Of a DNA stretch of 64,000 bases, positions 47,934-59,144 are shown in pieces (the first letter of the stretch is position 1; each line of letters starts with the position of its first letter). The DNA lies in NCBI GenBank assembly GCA_964016885.1, contig OZ024743.1, positions 190,672,392 to 190,736,391 of the forward strand, written 5' to 3'. A program made the translations under genes and the position numbers. The notes beneath the pieces were generated by a model. It ran no database searches. It had not been told where the DNA came from and was given only the letters and a program-made list of their open reading frames with translations. The DNA comes from Eledone cirrhosa. Lineage: Eukaryota > Mollusca > Cephalopoda > Octopoda > Eledonidae.

Positions 47934-48531
47934 CATAGTCAATTCTCTACTTCACTAATATCATCATCATCATCATTTTACGTCCGCTTTTCCCTGCTTG
48001 CAAGGGTGGGACGGGTCTTATTCAGCACAGCATCTCTCCAGTCGTCACGGTCCCTCGTCATCTCCACCGTGAGCTTCAATGATCTGAGGTCTGTTCTCAC
48101 CACCTCCGCCCATGTTTTTCGTGGTCTACCTCTACCACGTCTTCCTTCAACTGGCATTTCCTGGCACTTCTTCACCCATCGGTCACCCTCCATGCGCATC
48201 ACATGTCCATACCACCTCAGTCTCCTCTCCCGTACACTACATTCTATCCCTCTCAGACACAGTTTCTCTCTCAACACATTTATGCTGGGTCGTTCACGCA
48301 CATTTACACTGCACATCCAACGGAGCATGCTTGCCTCATCTCTCTCCAGCTGTCGCATATCCTCTGCGGTTGCTGCCCATGTCTCACTACCATGCAGCAT
48401 CGCCCTCCTCACACAGGCATCATACAACCGGCCTTTCGTACGCAGGGAGAAACCCTTCTTCGTCAACAGAGGAAGCAGCTCCCTAAACTTCTTCCATATA
48501 TACATATTAGTGAAGTAGAGAATTGACTATG
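47934..48531. repeat. Perfect 28-bp inverted repeat flanking an RTE insertion
   Basis: 47934-47961 and 48504-48531 are exact reverse complements (CATAGTCAATTCTC... and ...GAGAATTGACTATG). They bracket the LINE fragment precisely, where a direct target duplication would be expected. Confidence 0.9.
47962..48503 (-). pseudogene. RTE LINE 3' end with intact C-terminal frame
   Basis: 5'-truncated at KKFRELLPLL; one open minus-strand frame (about 48495 to 47978) runs through RLYDACVRRAMLHGSE, RLRWYGHVMRM, GRRGRGRPRKTW and LTVEMTRDRDDW to a stop. The 3' end is a GAT repeat at 47962-47976. The sequence is very close to 30650-31190, so it belongs to the same young subfamily. No catalytic domain is present. 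Confidence 0.87.
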
Positions 48532-48960
48532 GAGAGAGAGGGAGAGAGAGAGAAAGGCGAGAGAGAAAGCAAGAGATCTTTTGTGTGGCTGAGAAACATA
48601 TGACTTGGAAAGAGAGTAGAAAGAAAGAGCCAGATGAAAAAGAAAAGCAAACAATAAGAGGCGAGAAGAAAAAAGTAAGATGAAATGTAATAAAAAAAAA
48701 AGAAAATGAGAGAAATTGTAGAAAAGTAAGGAGAAAATCAAGGAAAATTAGAAATATAAAAAACTAAACGAAATAAAAGAAACAAGCAAAAAAAAAAACA
48801 GGTAATATTGACAGACAGAAAAAAAGAAAGAAGAAGGAAAGAAAGAAAAAAGAAGATATGATCAGAAAACCAAATAATCTAAAGTCAATGAAAAAAGATA
48901 CTAATCCAATAAAAAGAACAAGAAAAATGAAGCCATACAAAGTAAAAGAAAAACACAAAC
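48532..48960. repeat. Purine-rich low-complexity tract
   Basis: About 430 bp with almost only A and G on the plus strand (GAGAGAGGG, then AAAGAAAGAA runs). Open frames on the minus strand are F/L/S runs and not credible genes. Confidence 0.85.
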
Positions 48961-50210
48961 AAACAGAAAATCGAAGGCTTATAGTTTCTTTGAATTCTGT
49001 TATTTTGCTAACAAGATTTTTATCAAGGCTCTCTCTATGTTGCCATATCCGTATGGTGTCTACAACTAATTTTAAAATATCTATTCCACTTTAGGGGAAA
49101 ACTGTTAGTGATTATACTGGGTAAAACATTCTGGTTTTACTTTTTTCTTCCTCTGTTGAACTAATAAATATTAGTCGAGACACATAGAAACTGTTCTGTT
49201 TATCATTGCACAGTAAACTCTACTGGAAGTATAGACTTTGAAAAATTAATCTTGCTGAAGCGTTTTTAGCAATATTTACATATATACTCTTATCAAAGTT
49301 CATATGTCTTCATAGGAAGTTACATGCTTAAACAGACACTCTCACACACATGCAAACGTACGTACATACTCATATACTCATTTTTATAAAGGCACACAGA
49401 GTCACGTGCATATCATCATCATCATCATTTATTGAACTTATATGTATATTATATGTGTATATTCATATAAAACAAATCTCTCTCTATGACGCACATATAT
49501 TAAAAATGTATGCATACATTTATAGAATACACATGTACTTATATATCAGTATCATCATCATCGTTTAACATCTATTTTCTCCACTAGCAACTATTCGACA
49601 TCTATATATATCTGTGAATACGCATATAATAATAATATATATAATAAATTGATAATATATATATTTCACATATATTAGACATTGAGTTAGGTTCTTCTGT
49701 GAGAATACATTAAGTAATACATTGGGCAACGAGCTTTGTTAAATGCTATTGATTCGCTGCTGCTCTTTTGCATCCATTTCAAATGATGTTGATGGACTTC
49801 AGATCAATTTGAAATGTTCACTATCAGGTGACCTTCAGTCTGCCTATTTTCTATTTGTATACTAGAGGAATCCATCATCAGATAGATGGAGAAATGTGGC
49901 CAGCCAGGAGAAACTATTTCTCTTTAATTTTTTTTTGCAGCAGTTGAGACTTTGCCCTCTTCAGGATCTTTTCATTAGGAGTCTAGCCTTGTCAGGTCAC
50001 CTTCATAATCTTTCTGAGGCAATTTCCTATAATACATTCGGCTTTCTGTTGATCTTTAATAAGCGCATTCATGAATTGCTGGTATAGATTGCTATAAGGA
50101 GAACGAGGGTGTTATATTGGCACAGTTTGACATCTTTACCACTAGTTGAAATAAATAGTCAATAGTCAATATGAGAATATCTTTAATGTCTACATATATA
50201 TCATTATCAT
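48961..50210. other. Anonymous sequence with ATC microsatellite patches
   Basis: ATC repeats at 49412-49428 and 49551-49562 may mark very short RTE 3' ends on the minus strand (CATCGTTTAACATCTATTTT). TA patches lie near 49620-49680. No gene is seen. Confidence 0.5.
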
Positions 50211-50214
50211 AATC

Positions 50215-50720
50215 ATCATTTTTTGCAACCTTTTTTCCATGCTTGTATGATTTGGGTGGGTCTTTTCCAGCAAATATTCTCTCCACCAAATGTGTTCTTT
50301 TGTCCTCTCCTCTCTGAGGTGCAGCATTTTGAGATCTGCTCTCAACCCTGCTTACCATGTCTTCCATAATCTTCCTCTACTCTTGCTTCTTTTCACTGGG
50401 AAATAATCATAGCATTTCTTCAACAGCAATCATCAGCCATATGCATGTCCATACCAATTCAATTGCTCTTTTGCCAAGATTTTCTATCAGGCAAACCATG
50501 CTTCACCCTTCATGCATATTAACATCATACATCCATCAAAGTATGATCATTTCATTTCTCTCCAGCTTCCAGATATCTTCTGCATTCACTGCTCATTATT
50601 CACTTCCAAGCAACATTACACTTTGTATACTAGCATCAAACAGCCAACTTTTTTATTTGTAGAGAGAAACATTTTTGTTGTCAACAGAGCTTTAGTGTAT
50701 TGAACGTTCTTCCTCCTGTT
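50215..50720 (-). pseudogene. Old RTE LINE 3' end
   Basis: The minus strand shows a decayed C-terminal region (YDASIQSVMLLGSE, RNEMI, then MVSRVESRSQ) and an ATC-rich 3' end near 50200-50222. Stops and shifts throughout. It is more diverged than the copies at 14233, 30650 and 47962. Confidence 0.65.
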
Positions 50721-51560
50721 TTTATTCTAGATACTTAATTTAGCTTTCAACATAGCAGTGTATAGCCAGCATGTGTTTTTTCAATCTCTTCCATTTTGTT
50801 CAGGTTTTCATGCATGTATGTATAATGATTTATCATCTCTCTGACATTCTAATTCTTATCAAATAATTTTGATAATTTTAAAGTTTGACTTAATGTCTTT
50901 AAAAGGAATTTATTTTCTATATGGTTCTCAGAATGCATTCAATTGCATAAAAGAGACTTCGTAATACTGGCATTGTTCATGCATAAGATGTGATCAAGTA
51001 ACTAGAATTAAGAATTTAAAGGAGAATTTTTCTGCACTACTTACCTTATTTTTCAATATTATCTGAGACTTATGCTATAGAATTATTTCACATATTGATC
51101 TCATAATTTTATAGGAAAGCACTCAAGCTGAGCAATAAATTTCCAGTCTAAGGTTCATGATCGAAGACCGTAACTATGAACTGCATGAACAAGTAACCAA
51201 TGTAGCCAATAATTCCAGTTGAAGAATTCTAAAATATTTCCTTCCATAGCTTGTCATAACTAACCAAGGCATGTGTTTCCAATTTGTTCATGTAAACATT
51301 AGTATTTTTATCATGAAAATTATTTTAGGTTGTTGAATGCTAAGTCTGCTTAGATGATCAAACTGACCTATGATATCAGTTTTTCTAGATGTGACCATGA
51401 CAATTCATTTTTTTTTAAATGTAATATATCTTAGACTACAAATTCTAATGTGTCTTGCTTTATTTAAGAAAAAATGTGTGATTTGAGAGAGATTGGTTGT
51501 TATTTCTAGTTAGGTGAGCAACAGTATATAGACCTCTTGATTTGACTTGTGTTTTTAGTA
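50721..51560. other. Anonymous AT-rich sequence
   Basis: No gene or repeat is recognised. Confidence 0.5.
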
Positions 51561-51562
51561 AA

Positions 51563-51730
51563 ATAATTGTTTCTATTTTTGGTACAAGGCCAGCAATTAC
51601 CCAGTGTATTACTGGTAATTTATTTTATCGACCCCATAAGGATGAAAGGCAAAGTTAACCTCGGTGGGATTTGAACTCAGACCATAAAGAGCCATAACTC
51701 TTTGCTGCAAAGCATGGCATCAGACCCTCT
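51563..51730 (-). mobile_element. tRNA-derived SINE, older, head disrupted
   Basis: Tail, body and box B are present. The head stops at the box A region (GAGGGTCTGATGCC), where the next SINE is inserted. Confidence 0.85.
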
Positions 51731-51735
51731 AGAAA

Positions 51736-51923
51736 TTAATTGTTTCTACTTTTGGCACAAAGCCAGCAATTACCCAGTGTATTACTGGTACTTTATTTTA
51801 TCGACCCCGTAAGGATGAAAGGCAAAGTTAACTTCGGCGGGATTTGAACTCAGAATGGCAAGGGCCGTAACTCTATACGTCAAAGCATGGCGTCCGACCC
51901 TCTACCGATACTGCCAATCCACC
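51736..51923 (-). mobile_element. tRNA-derived SINE inserted into the previous SINE
   Basis: Full-length copy with head GGATTGGCAGTATCGGTAGA. The 16-bp CCCTCTAGAAATTAAT occurs at 51725-51740 and 51922-51937, a target duplication whose first part is SINE sequence. Confidence 0.9.
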
Positions 51924-51937
51924 CTCTAGAAATTAAT

Positions 51938-52545
51938 GATATCAAAACAATACTACTTCATTTTTTTTATGGTCTTAGAACCTTCCTCACATGTGGTGTG
52001 TCTTTGACGTCAGGCATTATTCAATACAATAAAGTATTTTCACATTACTAATTATATTTTTACAAACAACATAAAATAACTTTTTTATGCACTGAAGTGT
52101 AATGTATAATCAACTATTATATCTATTTTAGAAATAAGTACATTTTCCTCATTAAAAATAGCACAAAAAATAGTTATTTCTCTAAGATTATAGACTTTCT
52201 GATAAACAATCAGTATTAACACATGAATTACTCCTTAATATTACTTTAGCTTGAAGGTTAGTTCAAATATTGTTAGTTGAGCTAGTTATAGAAAATTTAA
52301 CTAAATGAATATTAACTCAATATATTCCAATACATTTCATAGATAATATTTCATTTTCTGTACACATAAGAAATATACATAATCTCATAATGATGTTCAT
52401 ACATTGATAGACATGCATGTTTATCAATGATAATCATACAAGTCTTCCCTTCTATTACTTAACACCTTATTTAAATACAAACAACTGGTTAATTTCGTAT
52501 AAGTATAACTGTAGTTATTTCACTGTCCAATTCATTTAATCAGAG
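51938..52545. other. Anonymous AT-rich sequence
   Basis: No gene or repeat is recognised. Confidence 0.5.
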
Positions 52546-52968
52546 TTTTATATATATATATATATATATTCTAATATATATTTGTGAAATGGGTGGTGGT
52601 TGAAATTCAGTTGTGCACGGTTAAATGGTAGTAGACGTGTTCGGACGGACATGAACATTTACACACCTATGTAAAAAGTGCCAAGGAAGCAAATAGACGA
52701 GGTTTCAAATGTCTCTAACTTGAAAAATGTGGTCCCTAGGGCACCAAAACGGTCTATTTACTATCGCTTTCGGTGAGTTATTTCCCCCTGTTCTAATACT
52801 TGGATGAATTATTTTCCGTAGTCGCTTTCAATATTCATTGTCTTATTTACAATTTCATACACATTTTTAAACTCATCAATTTTTTTCATAACATATCAAA
52901 CACAACGTTCTTTCGCTGTTAACATACAGTACCGTTTTATGAAATCGATTCTGCAGTACCATTTTACG

Positions 52969-53052
52969 AAATGCCAAACCGAAAACGGTCACTTTTTTCC
53001 ATCAAAAGAAATAAAACCCTTAAATTGCGAAGAAGGGAGGCGTGTTCTCAGG
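52969..53052 (+). pseudogene. Helitron protein, candidate first exon
   Basis: Starts ATGCCAAACCGAAAACGGTC (MPNRKRSLFS, then a basic stretch) and meets a GT donor at CTCAG/GTACG near 53053. A duplicated version at about 53417 (MPNRKRSLFSNKR) has lost the donor. The splice is inferred from sequence only. Confidence 0.45.
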
Positions 53053-53825
53053 TACGTTTTTTTCCGATATCATTTTTATTTTAATTCTAATACATGTTAA
53101 CCACCACTAACAGTAAGTAGTAGTTTTCAAAGTCAAATGAAAAGTTTAAAGAATACATGCATGTAAACTTAATGAATGGGATCTATAAGCCCTTTGGTTG
53201 CCGAGTTAATTAATTCAGTTTTTTTTAAATATTCATTGTCTTATTTAAAATAACATATCAAAGACAACGTTATTTCGCTGTTAATAAACTGTTGCCTTCT
53301 ACAGTACGTTTCATTTTCATTTTTCAATTACAGTTGCTCTATATTAAATTTAAATACTTCTATAACGATCATACAGTACCGTTTTATGAAATCGATTCTG
53401 CAGTAGAATTTTACGAAATGCCAAACCGAAAAAGGTCACTGTTTTCTAACAAAAGAAATAAAACCCTTACATTGCGAACCCCCTGTTCTAATACTGGGGT
53501 TAGTTATTTCCCCCTCTTCTAATAAACGTCTAATATATAGAGGCCCCTCTTGCTGACCAGAGCAATCAAAGTGTAAACTATCATACAAACCTTCATAATC
53601 TGCATTTTTAAACTTGCATATCATCGACATTGCTATTTCGCTGTTAATAACCTATCACCTTCTACATTTACAGTTATTGCTATTATCCTTTTATAACTAC
53701 TTCGATGGCTAATTCGCCTTCATGTCTTCTTTTAATATTGTTTTTCCATTATAATGTTGTATAAGATGCCCACACACAGCTAATAGATCACATCCATGTC
53801 GGTTATTTTTTTTTTACCCATTTAG

Positions 53826-54772
53826 GCAACCTCTCCTTATGAGCAGCTCCATCAGCACCAAAGCACAATTCTGGAGGAGACTTCAGAGGCAAGGGAGTTC
53901 CGTCTTTCTTCTCAGCTCATTCGACCACAACGCACATGTTTGGCGGAAACTTCAGAGGAAAGGGAGGCCGAACCTTGCTGATCGCCGCACTCGACGTCAA
54001 CAATTACTTCTCAACGAGACTGCGGAGGCCAGAGAGGTCCGTTTACAGGACCTGTCCATCGACGGCAACAATTACTTCTCAACGAAACTGCGGAGGCAAG
54101 GGAAGACAGGCTGGCATCGAGACGGCGTAGACGTCAGGAACATGCTGCTGCTACAAGGGACACCTTTTGGTCAAAAGCTGGCTTCAACTACAATCCTGCT
54201 TATGACTACGCCAATCGCACGGATATGACTCTTGGAAAAATGGATAAGGTATGTCAGTTCTGTGAGGCTTAAAAGTGGGTAGGTGAGGCTCCAGGTCTTT
54301 GCTGTTACGGGGGCAAGGTTCGACTACCGGCGTTGGCTGATCCTCCTCATTTTCTCCAATATCTTCTCATCGATAACTCTACCCACGGAGTGCATTTTCG
54401 CAACAACATTTGGAGGTACAATGCTTGCTTCACTATGACATCTTTCGGTATAAGGGATGGCAGAAATAGAAGAACAAGCACTGACGACACTGGTGTCGCC
54501 AGTACTTCTCAAAACAATGACAGAAGGCTGAGAGAAAAACTCTATACCTACAAAATTCAAGGGCAGTGTTACCATCTAATGAGAAGCCTTCGACCACAAC
54601 AAGGAGAGGAACCGAAATTCTTGCAGGTATTCTTCATGAGCGGGAATGTTGAGGAGCTTTCCCACAGATGCAGGAATAATTCTCTTATTGACCGAAACAT
54701 TATTGCGGAACTTCAAGCCACTTCTCATTGTACGCCGTCCAGCTCCAAGTGCATATTTCTATTTTTTTCCTG
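53826..54772 (+). pseudogene. Helitron-like N-terminal domain protein, truncated
   Basis: After a plausible acceptor (TTTAG at 53821-53825) the sequence encodes basic E/R-rich repeats (ETSEAREFRL, NETAEAREDRLASRRR). Then comes the Helitron-like N-terminal block: a zinc-binding-like CQFCEA, CCYGGKVRLPAL, DPPHFLQYLLIDN, VHFRNNIWRYN, MTSFG, then YKIQGQCYH and LRPQQGEEPKFLQVFFM. Stops at about 53978 and 54270 and frame changes break it. It ends near 54772, far short of the family's usual length of over a thousand residues. Confidence 0.72.
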
Positions 54773-54865
54773 ATACTGCTTCTTTATAATAAACTTTCAA
54801 TAATATTTTTCAAATTATTAACTTAATAAAAAGTGGCCCCGGGTGCAACCGGGCTCAGCTGCTAG

Positions 54866-54955
54866 TATATATATATATATAGCATTTCAAAGAAAGAACA
54901 GTGTATTGTTTTACTGATGAAAACATAATTAGCCCTGAAATATGTATAGGCACTC
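54866..54955 (+). other. (TA)n tract and hammerhead-like tail motif
   Basis: TA array 54866-54883. At 54914-54955 CTGATGA, a 16-nt spacer, then GAAATATGTATAGGCACT. The last part closely matches GAAATATATAGGCACT in the palindrome arms at 12799-12815. Confidence 0.45.
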
Positions 54956-55435
54956 TCTTATATTTACCTGTGTAGACAGAGAATATAAGAAGCTTGTTCA
55001 CAATTTTATTCCCCTTTTCACAGACCTCAGATTTGTATGTATACCTTCATTAAAATTAGTGTATATTTTCTAATATATGCTGTGTTGTGCATAACTATCT
55101 ATTCTTTATCATTATCATTTACATGCACAGGGCTAAGTTTAACCTGGACTGAGTAAATGTGAATATAAATATTAACAATTAGGGTTAAATTATGATTATA
55201 AATATTCACCATATTTTCAGGCTATGTTTATATTCACATATAAAGTTTTGTTTAGAATCTGTACTGTGTAAATACAAATTCAAATTTATGTATACGTCAG
55301 CTATTTAGTGCACAATTTAAAATATATTAAGCTTAACTACCATGGGCCGTAAAATCTGCATCAGTCACATATTTCTTTGAGATTGTTTAATGTGCATATT
55401 CTCTGATGATAAAGCAATTAAGAACATGAATGTAG
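54956..55435. other. Anonymous AT-rich sequence
   Basis: No gene is seen. It may be the far part of a PLE-like tail unit. Confidence 0.4.
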
Positions 55436-55700
55436 GGAAGGACCACCAACCTATCTAGCATTGGTACCATGTAAGCTGGCTGGCCACAGGAAGGGCTACC
55501 CTGCTGTAGAAAACAGGCCTAAAAAGTGTTAAGACGACCCTTCAATTGTGTTATGGAATGACAACATTTCTACGTGATAACCACAACCTCTACATGCTGT
55601 ATATTAGTTGGTGATAGGAATGGCATCTAGCCATAGAAAACTCACTAAACAAAGTGCTAGGAGGACCCTTCAATTGTGTCAAAGACATGACAAACTCCCT
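55436..55700 (+). mobile_element. RTE LINE 3' tail, two tandem units
   Basis: Two units of about 120 bp (near 55490-55570 and 55610-55690) share GTAGAAAAC/ATAGAAAAC and GACCCTTCAATTGTGT. They resemble the GGCATCCAGC(C/T)GTAGAAA tail of RTE subfamily 2 (14345-14375 minus and 63965-64000). Confidence 0.5.
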
Positions 55701-55856
55701 TGTGCACTCAGTAGAACAGGAAACCATATGTAATTGAAATGCAGACCCCATTGTTCTGTCTGGGAAGTCAGTAGCCTTGCTTCAAAACTAAATTGGTCTA
55801 TGTAGACCTCTCCAGCCCTTGTTAACAGAGAAAAGCAGGCAGTAAATGATGCAGAA

Positions 55857-56047
55857 AATAATTGTTTCTACTTTTGGCACAAGGCCAGCAATTATCCCAG
55901 CGTATTGCTGGTACTTTATTTTATCGACCCCATAAGGATGAAAGGCAAAGTTAACCTTGGCGGGATTTGAACTCAGACCGTAAAGGGCCGTAACTCCCTG
56001 CCGCAAAGCATGCCGTCCGACCTTCCACCGACACTGCCAATCCACCA
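55857..56047 (-). mobile_element. tRNA-derived SINE, full length
   Basis: Canonical minus-strand copy with tail TAGAAACAATTATT and head GTGGATTGGCAGTGTCGG. Confidence 0.9.
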
Positions 56048-57811
56048 CCCATGCTGATAATAATGATGATCAATATATATTTATATATATTTATGTATGT
56101 GTGTGTGTGTGTTATTTAACACTTTTTGATCAATACTTTGAAAAAGCTATCAGCAGAAAATAGTGTATCCATGTCAGTTTTCATATATTTATACACCATA
56201 TCCCTGCATATTGTAAGAAGTAATTCAACTATAAAATCTTGCCTTGAAAAGTCCTCCCCATCCCATATATGCATGAGAAAATCAATGTAAATATGATGAT
56301 ATATATGTGTGTGCATGTGTGTGTGTCTTTGAAAGCTACATACATATATTATATGTATATGTAGATGTGTTCATATGTGAATGTGTCTTTTTAGGTGTGG
56401 CACATGTCATCTTAGAAATAATTTAATAGTTACTGTTTTAAAATATAAGAAACGTACAGCAATTTTCTTTAAGTGATAAAATATGACAATAAAACTAACT
56501 ATAGAATGAAAGCAGAAAATTATAACAAACATCTGACAGTCAATGTTCTTTCCCTTCCAGTAAATTCTACATAAAAAGAATTTTCACTGAAAATTATTAT
56601 TTTTTCGTTTCTCAGCAATTTTGTTTCTATCTTTGTATGTAACTATTTGTGTGAGTGTTTGTTTTTCTTTTTTTTTATTTGCTGGTATCATTAGTTCAGC
56701 ATTCTACCATATTACTTTTACTATTGCTGCATATATGCCATTCTTCTGAATAATATCTTCTATTGCCATCATCTTCTAATTAGTAATATCATCATCTTCA
56801 TAAACAACATTATATTCATCACCATCAACATTTTCTTCTTCAGTTTTTTCCCTGTGTTATTAATGTTTTATTTTCATTATTATCATTATTGTTATCATTA
56901 TTTCACAACCCACAGCCAATTGAGCAGATAAATCGGTGGAAACTACTTCTAGGCTTTCTATCGAGGTATAGTGAAGGGTAACATTGATGGCATTCTTGGG
57001 GAGACTCTAAGGGTCTATGAAAATCAACTAGCCACTCTTTTCCAGAGAGCATTCAGTCCAGGGCCTATTGATAACTTCCAGAAATTCCTGGCCCATAAGT
57101 ACTACCAATGTCTACAGACATTGAACTGTCGACAGCTGGCACTGTCTGAGATGCATGCAGAGAGATGGAACCATTCTGCACACACTCGTTGAGTGTCTGA
57201 CTATTGCCCACTTGTGAGTTTATATTGAATACTTGCTGTTTTGTGTGGGATGGATTCAGCTATCAGCCAAGACCATCTTAAAGATAGCCTTGTCACCTTC
57301 CTTTAGCTAAAAAGGACAGGTAGTCTTTATCTACCTGGTGGCCATGGCAAAAGAGGTAATGTGGTGGATGCACTTAAAAGTGTTAAAGACAATGACTTTC
57401 CTCTTAACTTTGAAGTTAATGACCTTCTTGATTAACCTTTTCAGGTTTCAACTAAAGATAAAAGTCAGTGTAGCAAGAGAAATACTACCATCCAACCAGT
57501 TTGTTAAAAGCTAGGTGAGAGAGGCAAGTGTGAATGGATTTGCTTTGATTGTGTTCCTATAAATTAGAGGAGGACAACAGAGAGGGCACTTGCCCTAGTG
57601 GTCAAACTTACCATGGCTTTGTGTGGGCTTTCTCCATGAGTGACCATTAGATATATCACCACGTTTGAGGAATTTGTTTTGTTTGATTTTTTTTTAAATG
57701 TTTTTTTAGGCTTTGTTATAAAACTTTCTTTCACACAAAAACCCCACACTACCGTTCTTTACTGCCTTTATTGTTCTTTTAATATAAGCCCTGTGTTTTT
57801 TATAGAAAAAA
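56048..57811. other. Anonymous sequence
   Basis: TG tracts near 56095-56112 and 56305-56325. A more complex stretch at 56930-57560 (for example an open 73-codon frame at 56971-57192) is of unknown nature, possibly an old repeat. Nothing is recognised. Confidence 0.45.
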
Positions 57812-58117
57812 AATGATTATTATTAATTTGATATCTCAGTCATTGTTGTTCTTTAACCGGAAATTTGCCCTAATGAATATCAAGCCGCTACCTGCAGCCA
57901 AAGATATTCAGGATATATCAGAGGATCCTTGCTGTTCCCAGTAGGCATGCTTTCTGAAGTGTTCCAAAAAAGGGAGTTGGGCTAATGTTCTTTAACCAGT
58001 GTTGGAAGCTCTTTGATATAGTACTTAGTACTCCTATGGTGATGGACACGACCTTGACCTAATGACATTTGCAAATTCTTTTCAGTTCTTCTTCTTCTAA
58101 TTATTATTATTATTGGC
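57812..58117 (-). mobile_element. R4/Dong-type LINE, 3' end only
   Basis: A 300-bp minus-strand copy of the same 3' end as 58336-58620 (TATCAAGCCGCTACCTGCAG, GCTGTTCCCAG, TTCCAAAAA). It is 5'-truncated and diverged. ATT repeats lie on both sides. Confidence 0.78.
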
Positions 58118-58335
58118 GGGGGATTGGCGGTATCGGTAGAGGGTCGGACGCCATGCTTTGCAGCATAGAGTTACGGCTCTTTATGATCTGAGCTCAAATC
58201 CCGCCGAAGTTAACTTTGCCTTTCATACTTATGGGGTCGATAAAATAAAGTACCAGTCACGCAGTGGGGTCGATTTAATCAACTCCCCCTCCCCCAAACA
58301 AAATGACTGGCCTTGTGCCTATATAAGAAACCATT
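58118..58335 (+). mobile_element. tRNA-derived SINE, variant with extended body
   Basis: Head GGATTGGCGGTATCGGTAGA, box B-like GAGCTCAAATCC. After GTACCAGTCACGCA it has an extra segment with GGGGTCGATTTAATC and CTCCCCCTCCCCC before the tail AAGAAACCATTATT. The same variant occurs at 63229-63455. It lies between two R4/Dong 3' ends. Confidence 0.85.
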
Positions 58336-58420
58336 ATTATTATTATATTGTTATTATTCTTTGAGTCTCAGTCACTGATGTTATTTAACTGGAAGGTTTG
58401 GTGAAATGAATATCAAGCCG

Positions 58421-58975
58421 CTACCTGCAGCCCCAAATATTCAGAACGTATCGGAGGGTTCTTGCTGTTCCCAGCAAGCATGCCTTTTGAAGTGTTCCAA
58501 AAATCGGGGCTGGACTAATCTTCTTCAACCATCCTTGGAAACTCTTAGAGATAGTACCTAGTGCGCCTATGACAATCGAGACGACCTTGATTTCATGGCA
58601 GTTCCAAATCCTTTTTAACTCCCACTTTAAATCCTGGTATCTGTTAATTTTCTCCCTTTCCTTTTCTTGCACTCTCGTGTCAAATGGACAGGCTACATCT
58701 ACGATCAAGCACGATCTTTTTTCCTTGTCCAAAACCACCAGGTCAGGCCTATTGTGTTCTAATTTCTTGTCCGTCTGTATGCTAAAATCCCATAGCACCT
58801 TCACCTGATCGTTTTCTATCACCGACTCTGGCTTATGCTCATACCACTTCTCAGAATGTGGTAAATTGTTTACTTTGCATAGATGCCAGTGGATCACCCT
58901 GCCTATCACATCATGTCGCCAGCCTTTATAGAGAGTCTGGGCTAGGTGTTTACACTCGGATACAATATGAGCCAC
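58421..58975 (-). pseudogene. Restriction-like endonuclease domain of the LINE
   Basis: One open frame: an HxxxC zinc-knuckle remnant (HIVSECKHLAQ), then RHDVIGRVIHW, KVLWDFSIQTD, and the endonuclease core RPDLVVLDKE, IVDVACPFD, QEKEREKINRYQDL. The PD...D...K/E pattern is that of the R2/R4 endonuclease, which nicks the target for primed reverse transcription. A stop near 58975 separates it from the RT part. Confidence 0.82.
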
Positions 58976-59144
58976 AGTCCCCTATCTTTCTACCCAGATC
59001 CTACACAGTGAGCTAGCTATGGTGTTTTACCCACTTCGTTCTGAGAGCTTGCTCTTGCGCAGCCATTAGCATTCCTTCTGTCGCTTGTTTAAGGTCTGCG
59101 CTTTTTAACCAGTTCCATATCTGTGGATCTCTGAATTATATTTT

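Larger units (their letters stand above)
52570..54865 (+). mobile_element. Degraded Helitron
   Basis: A rolling-circle transposon remnant. The 3' end has a short hairpin (CCCGG 54838-54842, loop GTGCAA, CCGGG 54849-54853), then nine bases and CTAG (54862-54865) followed by T, matching the hairpin-CTRR-T rule. The likely 5' end is TCTAATATATATTTGTG at 52570, next to (TA)n. The interior keeps only the N-terminal part of the Rep-helicase protein; the Rep catalytic and helicase domains are missing. Confidence 0.78.

Noticed and set aside
48463..48958. Phe/Leu/Ser-rich minus-strand frames resembling membrane proteins
   Set aside because: The plus strand is a purine-only tract; the composition alone explains the hydrophobic-looking translation.
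56971..57192. 73-codon frame in a more complex stretch, possible host exon
   Set aside because: No clear splice pair around it and no recognisable domain; it may be an old repeat, so it was left as anonymous sequence.
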